A DNA stretch of 64,000 nt, taken from the NCBI GenBank assembly GCA_004194705.1, contig SADC01001303.1, positions 566,501 through 630,500 on the forward strand, read 5' to 3'. Both the position numbers and the translations under genes were made by a program. This document shows positions 55,912 to 64,000 of the stretch, one piece after another; positions within the stretch are counted from its first letter, which is position 1, and every line of letters begins with the position of its first letter. The stretch is from Ditylenchus dipsaci (taxonomy: Eukaryota; Nematoda; Chromadorea; Rhabditida; Anguinidae). The notes beneath the pieces are model-generated. The model ran no database searches. It was given only the letters and a program-made list of their open reading frames with translations, and had not been told where the DNA came from.

Positions 55912-58900
55912 ATGAATATTTTTCGCTTTACGGTCAGTTTTTCGCTGTATCTTTTTGCAATTTGTTTTATCAATAATTGGTTTAGGCGGATCTCGCCCAT
56001 CTTGTTGCAATAGCCATTTTGCTGCTGAAAATATGGAAGACAAGAAGTTGTGCTGGTATTTTAATTTTCGTTATTAAAAAAGTGGGATCGAAGAGTTTTT
56101 AAGAATTACATTTAATCACTTTTCTGTTAATATTTTTTTTATTTTTAGTAAGTTTATTATACAGTCAAACCTGGATAACCGGACACCCCCAAAAGTTCGT
56201 TCCCAGCTGGGTCCGACACTTTTTTAAGGCCGATTTTCAAACTTTTTTAAAATTATGTTCTGACAGTCCGGTCCCAAATATCGCAAATAACGATTTACCA
56301 ATCGTTTTTCAAAACACCTTTTTCCAGAAATAGGTGTCCGGTTATCGAGGTTTTGCTTTTTTAAAGTGAAAAGTTTTTGGATTTTGAAAAACGAATGGCA
56401 AAATCGTTATTTGCGATATTTAGGACCGGACTGTCAGAACAGAATCTTAAAAAAAGTTTGAAAATCGGCCTTAAAAAAGTGTCGGACCCAGCTGGGGAAC
56501 GAACTTCTGGGGGTGTCCGGCTATCCAGGTTCGACTATAGCTTGGTCTGTGTGACCTTACTTTGTGAACGCAAAAATGTGTTTCCATGCCGACAATTTTG
56601 GAGGAACAATTTTTTTGAAAAATCAGCTTGGGGACCAAGGCAAAAATTATATTTTTCGCAAAAAATATAACGGACGGACCAAGGCATATTTTTTCGGCGT
56701 CGACATAAACAAATGCAGAGCCCAGCTTTCTTAACCACCACGAGCTCTGCGGATCATAATTTTTTAGATCTTGGCTAAACACCTAAAATATAATGACTAA
56801 CATCGAAGTTTTTATATTTCGGGGAGTTGAAAAATAATTACCCGGTGAGCTAAAACAAAAACAGTCTCTGTCATCTTTTTCAAATTAATTAAAATATTTG
56901 ATAGAAAAGTGACTTAGACATTGTTGAAGACTTTCGCCTACCTTTTTCGGTTCGAAATTAAAAATTGATGAATTTTTAGGTATCAGTGGTCGCTCTCAAA
57001 TTCTTTTTCTCGTGGTTTTCGTGTGCCGGTATTTGGATATTTTTACTAATTTTGTGTCGCCTTACAACACTGTCATGAAAGTGGGTCTTAATTTTTTAAC
57101 AACTTTATCGAATTAAAAAAGTTTTTCAGGTATTTTTTATTGGTTCTTCCGTTGCCACAGTCTATTTCATGTGGGGCAAATTCAAGGCTACATATGACAG
57201 GTAGCTTATTTTTCAGATGCCAAAATATCAATTTTAGAAGGTGGACTTGATATAACATTTTTCGCGTGTTTACGAATTTTGAAACGTAGTCAGTACATTA
57301 CATCAAAAACACGATATTTGCTAAGTATAACCTGTGTTTGAGGCCCTGGTTTCTGTGTATCTCCCAGATCTGCAAGAACGAAACCACAGAGAGGACCAGA
57401 GGCGTAGCCAGAAATTTCTGACGGAAGGGGCACCAAAACTTTTTAGGTCTTTTTAAGCCGTTTTTCAAATTTTAACCACATAGTTTTAAAAAAATCTGTC
57501 GTGGGACACTAATAAGATATTAAGATATCCACTAATAGGGAAAATATCTAAAAAGCACAAATAAATCAGTATTATGTTTTGCGGCGGCGCCTGCCAAATT
57601 TCAAGGCTAGCCGGCGCCGCCGCAAACAAACGTGTCTCCGCTACGCCACTGGAGGGAACTAAGCAAAAATCATGTTTTCGACATTACACACCAAAAAATC
57701 TAGAAAAAATCAATTAACAAAAAAACAATTTCGAAAAATGATTAATGAATAAAGGTTATGGCCGTTAAAAATCCTAGGAATTCATTGGACTCACCTGTAA
57801 TAATATGACAAAAACAAAACGAGGAATCAACTTTGTTGTTAATCATTTTATATTGAGTTCAATAATACTAAATCAACTAAATTTGCAGAACCACGATACT
57901 TGCCGAATGGAGTTCCTTGTAATTCCAGCTTTTCTGCTAGCCCTCGTAGTCAACCACGATTTCTCAGTTCTAGAAGTGAGTTTTGTTAAAATGCTTGATA
58001 ATTGAGAAATCGGATAGGAAACGAATCAACATGCATTTCGTCCAGAATTTCACGTTGAACACAGTGGCAGAAAAAAATGGTTTCGAGCGGGTTAAAGCAG
58101 TAACATGGACTTTTTTTACACTTTTAAACTTTTAGAAATTTTTTTGAGCCTTCAGAACTTTCAGAATGACACCTAATTAGTCCTCAGCGTAGTCAATTTG
58201 CTCTGAAAACTGCTTTTAATTTTTAAGTAACTGTTCATTTTCAAATTCCACCCAAGACAAGAAACATTTGATTTTCAAAAACTCAAAATCCGCTATTTGC
58301 ATGTTTACTCTCTGGAGCAGAATTTAAAATTTGACCGTGCGCTTAAAAGCAAGTTTTGAAGCAAATGAACTACGCTGAACATTAATCTGGTGTCAGTATC
58401 AAGGCCATCAAAATAGGTGAAGAGAAAAAAGAAGTGTTGCACTTCTTCGAATCCGTCCTTTTCGCTATTTTTTCTTTAGCTATCTCATTCACCGTGAACT
58501 CTGAACAAAAAATAATTTGGTGCAGACGGCTTTTTCCGTTTGAAAATAAACCACCTGATTTTTGAAACAGAAATAATACACTCTGGATTTTATTGTCAAG
58601 CCTGTTTTTGCGATTTGGAAGATTTTGTTTGATAGATAGTAATTTTTTTGTAGGTGCTGTGGACATTTTCCATCTATTTGGAAGCAGTTGCTATAATGCC
58701 TCAACTGTTCATGCTGTCCAAAACCGGAGCCGCAGAAACCATCACTGCTCATTACTTGTTTGCACTTGGCTCCTATCGTGAGTGATTTTGAAGTTAAAAT
58801 ATGATGCCATAGAGGCCGTCACTATAAAATTAGCACATTCCAGTACCGAAAATCTAAATCAGCAACTTTTTTTTCAAAAAGCCAGTTTAACTCGATATTT

Positions 58901-61900
58901 TGACTAAGTTTTGACACGGTTCCGTTAAAAAAATTTAAAAGTTCTCGTCAAAATTCCAGTCCCTTTCAAGACGATAATTATTCAAACATTGCACTTTCCC
59001 AAACTCAAATGTTTGTTGTCTCGAGAGGAATTTTGATTTTAGCGGGGACTTTCAAATTTCAAAAGCATATATGCAAATTGATCATGCTCAACACGAATCC
59101 AGTGTCGGAAATTTAAGAAGTAAAGCCGGAGGAAAGTTTCATGTTTTCAAATACTTCTTACACGGGAAAGACACGCCCACCGCGTCACGTATTAAAAGAA
59201 CGTTATATATCAAACATAGCTATCTTTGAGTTGATTACGGAACCGGTTGCAAAATCCGCTACGCGCTGAACCGCGCCGAGATATAAGTTCTTAAAACTTA
59301 GGAATTTGTGATCAACGACTTATTGCAGATTAGCCCTAATTATTAACAGGTATGTGTGGCGCAGTGGAATAGGTCCACGCTCTCTTGTTACCGTATTTCC
59401 TCTAATAAGACCACATGTGGACTTATTTTTCAAACCCCGAAAAATCAGAAAAATTCTAGGTCGATCTCAAAATTTGTGTGAAAATTCAAAGTCTAAAAGA
59501 TGGAGTGGGTAGAGCTCGTGGGAGCTAAGAAAACACAACAAACAGATCTGCAAATTATTTTCTCTGGGTTACGTCGATTTACTCGAGAAACCGTCTTTAG
59601 ATTATAACAATCACTGTCAAATTTCAAGCTCCGCTCGAGACAAAAATCATTCAAAAATGAAAATTTCTAATTTAAATAATTTTTGTCTTGGCCGGAATTT
59701 GAAATACGGGAATACAAGGGCATTTTCTTGGGAAAATTGATCATTCTAAACACAAATCCGATGTCAGCAGTTCAGGTTTATGCAGCAAAATCAAATTTTC
59801 AGGTCAAGATGCTGTTTGGAATATACTTTTGAACATTTGCTTAACACTCAAAGGCTGGTTTTAGATTACCTTGAAGCAATATCTGGTGCAGTTTTTGACG
59901 AAGCAAAAAAACTGCACCAGATATTGCTTCAAGGTAATCTAAACCAGTCTTTTGAGTGTTAAGCAAATGTTCAAAAGTATATTCCAAAAAGCATCTTGAC
60001 CTGAAACTTTGATTTTTCTGCATAAACCTGAACTGCTGACACCAGATTCGTGTTAGCATGGTCATTAAATTCAAGAAAATGTCCTTAAATCCCGCATTTC
60101 GAATTCCGCCCAAGACAAAAATTATTTAAATTAAAAATTTTTCAAATTTTCAATGATTTTGTCTTGAGCGGAGTTCGAAACTTGACAGTGATTGTGATTA
60201 TCAAAAGACGGTTTCTCAAGTAAATCAACCATTATGAACACGAATCCGGTGTCAACAGTTCAGGTTTATCCAGCAAAATCAAAGTTCTAGGTAAAGATGC
60301 TTCTTGGAATATACTTTTGAACATTTGCTTTACACTCAAAAAGACTGGTTTTAGATTACCTTGAAGCACTATCTGGTGTAGTTTTTTTCGCTCTGTCGAA
60401 TAGTGTCGGCTATTAACTGAAAAACTTCGTTTCACAATTTTTATACATATTTCTGTGTGAACAACGTTTTTGAAAAAAAGACAGTGGTTTCTAAGAACCA
60501 AAATTTTTTCATATGACTGTCATAAATACCTACGCGATTTGTCATTTGAAAGCTCGTAATCTACGCTTTGTTTTGCACATGAAATTAAATCAATATATTG
60601 AAAAATTTGCATGTTTTACCTCTTTGAAATTGCATAGGCAGAATCAAGACATTAATGGTTCACAAAGGCAGCTGACCACCATAGAGTGACTTTTTACAAT
60701 TTTTCACCATCGTGTTTAGCGTGAAATTCTGCACAAGGACATACCATCATTGTTAATCATATTTTTGCAGGTGCGCTGTACATCCTTAACTGGGTCTACC
60801 GCTACTACACTGAATCTTTCATCGATCCAATTGCTGTGGTGGCGGGCATCGTACAAACGGTATTATTCGCTTAATTTTATTCATTTATTTATACTTCTAT
60901 TGTTCAGGTGCTTTTTGCTGACTTTTTTTATTTGTATGGTAAGTCGCACGTTATACAGAAAGCCGGTGTGCAGAACGGTGTACTCAAAAATTCTATTTTA
61001 CAACCAATTGCTACGTGGTAGCCCATAAGTTTGCTGAGAAACTTTGAAGACGCTTTCAAATAATAGACAGTTGAAATTTCGAAATTCTATGAAAACAGTT
61101 AAATAGGCCTTTATCTTTTTTGTAAAAGGTATATAAGACTTAGCAGAATTTTTTTCAAAAACATCATAGCTCCAAAGGCTTTTACGATCATTTTAGAATT
61201 TTAGAAAGTTGACAAGTATTTTTATTAGTTCAAAGGATCAAACGTCCGATAAAATGTTATGCGTTAAAATAACATTTGAGCACTATGTCACAGCGTAGCT
61301 TGAGAGCTTAAAAGACTGTTTTACAAAATAACCTTTGAAAATCTAAAAATTGAGATTTGGTCTTTAAAAAAACAAATTTCTTAAAAAATGACCGAAATTA
61401 TAAAACTTGAAATTTATTGAAAAAGCTTGGATTTTACTGATTTATTCTCATTTTCTAATAATAATATCTCAAGGTTCGAATACTATTTAAAAAAAGCAGG
61501 GCTGCAAAACTGTTTTTTTAAATTTCGAAATGACAAAAATCTTAAATTTTGTCCATGAACTTGCGGACCACTAGGAAATAACAATTTACATGTATACATT
61601 TAACCAACCCGAGGTTCTATTTTAGTTTGTTGATAAAACTGCTTCCAGTTCAGGCTTCATTTTACAGCTGCTTTGGTGCCAGTAAAAATGTCACGCTACT
61701 GGAATATAACCAGTCCACCTACACCTTCGCCGCCTATAACCAACACCTCCCCCCCCCCCCCCAAAGCTACTATATATACATCACCACCAACTCCCCCCCC
61801 CATAATTTTCAGGTACCCGAAAACCATACTTTTTTTGGAAAAGTGGTGAAATTATTACGTGTTGTCTCTGAGCATAATGACTACGGCCGAAGCCTAAGAC

Positions 61901-62194
61901 TAAGAGCTAATCCTAATTCCAAGCCTAAAAATTATTAGGAGGGGAGGGTATATTACAGGAGGGTTTTTGTTTGGGGGGGGGTCGGTTGTTTATATTACAG
62001 TAGCGCCAAAAATATTATGTAAAATCGGGAGTGCCATCAAATTTAAAGCATAATACAAATAAAATTAGGGTATAAATTAGCATAATGGGACTTTAAACCA
62101 AGGATGTCCTACAACTAATATGCGCACAAACATTTGAATATTTTCAGTAACCAGAGTTATCCAGCAGAATCGGACCATTCAACTGCCCGCTTGA
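55912..62194 (+). CDS. ER lumen protein-retaining (KDEL) receptor
   Basis: A seven-helix receptor that binds escaped ER proteins bearing KDEL-type tails in the Golgi and returns them in COPI vesicles. Exons: 55912-55932, 55986-56055, 56980-57080, 57130-57200, 57889-57975, 58654-58777, 60771-60859, 60908-60938, 62148-62194. The protein runs [169 protein letters not shown] and ends IQLPA. That is 213 residues, against about 212 usual. Every family hallmark is present. The junction 57200/57889 is one base short; a second G after the TTTGCAG acceptor would restore DRNHD. Introns carry several hairpin elements. AATAAA at 62406. Confidence 0.97.
56160..56538. mobile_element. Palindromic element, TACAGTC type (GGGTCCGACAC interior), in KDEL receptor intron
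   Basis: Ends TACAGTCAAACCTGGATAAC and the inverted GCTATCCAGGTTCGACTATA. The interior contains CCCCCAAAAGTTCGTTCCCA, GGGTCCGACACTTTTTTAAG and the inverse. It matches the interior of 53365-53749 closely, while the outermost bases differ. Confidence 0.82.
57396..57652. mobile_element. hAT-like element, CAGAGGCGTAGCC ends
   Basis: The left end CCAGAGGCGTAGCCAGAAAT and right end GTCTCCGCTACGCCACTGG are inverted; CAGAGGCGTAGCC ends are typical of a widespread hAT-type family. Flanking octamers GAGAGGAC and GAGGGAAC resemble a decayed 8-bp target duplication. The right part holds a GCGGCGGCGCC/GGCGCCGCCGC hairpin. It lies in KDEL receptor intron 4. Confidence 0.65.
59345..59388 (+). repeat. Truncated tRNA-like head
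   Basis: GTGTGGCGCAGTGGAATAGG followed by TCCACGCTCTC resembles a tRNA D-arm with an A box (TGGCGCAGTGGA). At 59389 the CCGTATTTCCTCTAATA-type element begins, and no B box is found where it should be, so the 3' half has been lost or displaced. Confidence 0.4.
59389..59570. repeat. MITE-like element, CCGTATTTTCTCTAATA family
   Basis: Starts TACCGTATTTCCTCTAATAA and contains GGGTAGAGCTCGTGGGAG with CTAAGAAAAC, the same interior as the copies at 1012 and 2773. The right end is decayed (AAATTATTTTCTCTGGGTT). It lies in KDEL receptor intron 6. Confidence 0.55.
59580..60210. repeat. 620-bp palindrome in KDEL receptor intron 6
   Basis: Nested mirrored segments run outward from about 59902: TTTTTGACGAAGC centre, CTGCACCAGATATTGCTTCA, GTTCAAAAGTATATTCC, AGTTCAGGTTTATGCAG, CAAGACAAAAATTATTT and the outer AATCACTGTCAA/TTGACAGTGATT. 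Both arms are near-complete. A third, single arm lies at 60232-60400. Confidence 0.8.
60232..60400. repeat. Single-arm copy of the 59580-60210 palindrome
   Basis: CAGTTCAGGTTTATCCAGCA, TTGGAATATACTTTTGAACA, TTTAGATTACCTTGAAGCA and TCTGGTG repeat the left arm of the adjacent palindrome in the same orientation, then stop. It could result from incomplete duplication or a second decayed insertion. Confidence 0.7.
61730..62005. repeat. Element with poly-C/poly-G inverted ends
   Basis: CTATAACCAACACC followed by a long C run is mirrored by a G run and TCGGTTGTTTATATTA. Inside are AAAGCTACT, CTAATCCTAATTCC and TAGCGCCAAAAATATTAT. Similar pieces occur near 1800-1910 (GGGTATATGACACT, CGCCAAAAATTTTAT) and 4990-5110. 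It lies in the last KDEL receptor intron. Confidence 0.45.
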
Positions 62195-62405
62195 GCTATG
62201 ACTACTACGCAACTACTAAGATGTTTCTTAATTCTCAGTGTTATGAATACTATTGTTAATGTTTGGCAAAACAAGTGTGTGCGTGTGCCTATGTCTACTA
62301 CCCTGGTTTGCTTGTTATTGATGTTATTGCTGGTTGCTCCTCCAAAACTATTTATTATTTTTACTACTCTTATATTTTGTTAGACTTATAATGTTGGTTT
62401 ACATG

Positions 62406-62411
62406 AATAAA
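62406..62411 (+). terminator. Polyadenylation signal AATAAA, KDEL receptor
   Basis: AATAAA about 210 bases after the stop codon, the first exact match downstream. Confidence 0.4.
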
Positions 62412-62690
62412 TTAATCAGATTGATAAAATTTTACTCATAGCTACGTTTAATGATGCAAAGAGTAAGGTTTTTGTTTCAAAATAGTGCTTAGACTCGGTA
62501 CCATCTTACATCACTTGAACTGTTACAGTCTCTTGGTGAATTCGAAGAAATTTTGTCGATAGGCTCAATATTTTTAGTAGAAAAAGTTTTTCGCCTTTTA
62601 TCAAAAAGTCTCTTTAAGAGTTAGATAATACTCAACTGTAAGTTAAGATTCTAAAATTATTAATGTTAAGAGAAACACATTCCTAAGTAG

Positions 62691-63096
62691 AGTTGGCACA
62701 CAGTTAACTCGGTTTTTTGACAAATTTTGACCTTATTTCATGTTTTTTTACACTTTTTTGTCTAATTTTAAGCATGTCAGCCTACGATCGAAAGCTTGGA
62801 ATGTCAGCTACATGATGGTTTAAAAAGAAGAAAAGTTCAGAAAAATGTATCTATTTCAATGAAACATTTTCGGGTAATTTCGGGTAATTTTACCCGAAAT
62901 TACACGAAAATGTTTTCGTTGAAATAGATACATTTTTCGGAACTTATCTAAGACATTTTTAAACCATCATTTATCTGACATTCCAAGCTTTCGATCGTAG
63001 GCTGACATGCTTAAAATTTTAGACAAAAAAGTGTAAAAAAACATGAAATAAGGTCAAAATTTGTCAAAAACCGAGTTAACTGTGTGCCAACCCTAT
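62691..63096. repeat. Near-perfect 400-bp hairpin
   Basis: The left arm (GAGTTGGCACACAGTTAACT, CAGCCTACGATCGAAAGCTT, GATACATTT-type and CATTTTCGGGTAATTT) is repeated inverted in full on the right (AAATTACACGAAAATG, AAGCTTTCGATCGTAGGCTG, AGTTAACTGTGTGCCAACCC) with almost no loop. Arms of about 195 bp differ at few positions, implying recent origin or gene conversion. Confidence 0.9.
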
Positions 63097-63888
63097 TCCT
63101 AAGCCCAAGCACAAATTTGAAAGCGAAGACTCTGTTGCTAATTAACACAAGTTTCAATAGAGCATCAAAGTTTGAAGAACAAGACGAATATTGACAGATA
63201 CTGATATGGTTATGGTTTGCTCATGTCTTGTTTGTCAGTCAGTTTGATAGGTTTGTAGACATTGACTGCAAACTGTCCAGCTCTAAATATAGTAATAATT
63301 ACTTGTGGGCAGGACACGAAATTTTTTGCGCAAAACAAATTTTTAATTTTTTTTAATTAAGCGAAACTAAGATAAACAGTTTTTTGGTCACTCGCCTGTT
63401 GCTATTTCCTGACGGTCTATAAAAAGCCACTACCACTTGCTGTGGATTCCCTCATCCTCGGTATCCTTGGTTTTTACAGGAGAACTTAGAGGGTTAGCTC
63501 TTTTATAAACAATAGCCTTCCGACACCCAGCTGCAAAACTTTTTGTGAAAAAAAAACTATATAATTGTTCAAACTTCGCGAGTAGAGTGCCAAATAACTT
63601 GTGTGAAATAATTCGTGCCAGCTTGCCACCCTGAATAATCATATTTTTAATAGAACTTAAATAAAAATGAATTGAAAAACGACCTGGAGTCTCGAACTAA
63701 AAACAGACTGATTAATTTAATTGATAAATAAAGAAAGTTTTCTTTAATAACTCGTATTTATTATTCTCACTGTACCAGAAATCAACCATTTGTTCTGGGT
63801 GGTGTTTAAAGGAAATAAGTTATGTTTTCGCCGATACCTGAAAAAATTTGATTCACTGTGTAGTTGATTGTGAAATGAACAATTAAAG

Positions 63889-64000
63889 CTACCGTATTTT
63901 CTCTAATAAACGCCCTTCCCAAAAGTCGAAAAATGTACCTGAACTTGTTTCTGTCGATTTCACAACTTTTCTTAGATTTTTTGAAACTAAACGGTCAAAT
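63889..64000. repeat. MITE-like element, CCGTATTTTCTCTAATA family (cut by window edge)
   Basis: Starts CTACCGTATTTTCTCTAATA, then AACGCCCTTCCC and GTCGAAAAATG; the right end is beyond the window. Confidence 0.6.

Larger units (their letters stand above)
62195..64000. other. Region downstream of the KDEL receptor
   Basis: Holds AATAAA at 62406, the long hairpin at 62691-63096 and a partial CCGTATTTTCTCTAATA element at the window edge. The minus-strand frame at 63430-63642 has no supporting splice or homology signal. I see no gene. Confidence 0.55.

Noticed and set aside
58382..58752. Minus-strand frames next to KDEL receptor exon 6
   Set aside because: They overlap the confirmed exon 58654-58777 on the other strand and lack supporting features.
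63430..63642. Minus-strand frame near the window end
   Set aside because: It is a single frame without splice partners or recognisable content; the N-terminal part lacks a clear start context.

Overview
The window looks like AT-rich, repeat-laden DNA from a small invertebrate animal. Every recognisable gene is eukaryotic, split into short exons by GT-AG introns (some only about 45-50 bp), with no operon-like prokaryotic layout. A nematode or related ecdysozoan is my best guess. The main support is a secreted protein with the repeating cysteine layout of nematode chondroitin-proteoglycan-4 (CPG4) proteins. The other genes (KDEL receptor, epsin, NOP16, apyrase) are general animal genes and do not narrow the species.

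Layout. 1.2-13.0 kb: two tandem same-strand genes for a CANT1-type calcium-activated nucleotidase (apyrase); the first lacks its 5' exon and the second carries a signal peptide. 13.9-19.8 kb: a 25-bp satellite array of nearly 6 kb, broken by a GC-richer 0.8-kb island. 20.4-24.9 kb: an unrecognised multi-exon gene. 27.9-32.4 kb: the ribosome-biogenesis gene NOP16. 32.4-36.9 kb: mainly hairpin (foldback) elements. 37.2-42.5 kb: the CPG4-like secreted protein gene, with a complete opposite-strand secreted-protein gene in its first intron. 44.8-53.9 kb (minus): epsin, with ENTH domain, two UIMs, DPW and NPF motifs. A 4.7-kb epsin intron holds an opposite-strand gene for a Cys-rich membrane protein. 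54.1-54.8 kb: two small genes, one sharing a tight divergent promoter region with epsin. 55.9-62.2 kb: the ER-lumen (KDEL) retention receptor.

Non-coding content dominates. At least six dispersed families recur: elements with TACAGTC(A/G)A-type ends, elements ending CCGTATTTTCTCTAATA, hAT-like elements with 8-bp target duplications, tRNA-derived palindromes, large near-perfect hairpins, and a dispersed GTTAACTATTTCACAGT motif whose core matches the satellite.

The sequence appears to contain many single-base losses from short homopolymer runs. Conserved genes repeatedly fall exactly one base short of an open frame, and the satellite shows the same kind of losses, so frame breaks here should not be read as pseudogenes without raw reads. 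I found no convincing new molecular system. The most unusual items are the same-site frame break in both apyrase copies, the tRNA-headed palindromes, the interrupted satellite, and the palindromic copy of an exon in the gene nested within epsin.
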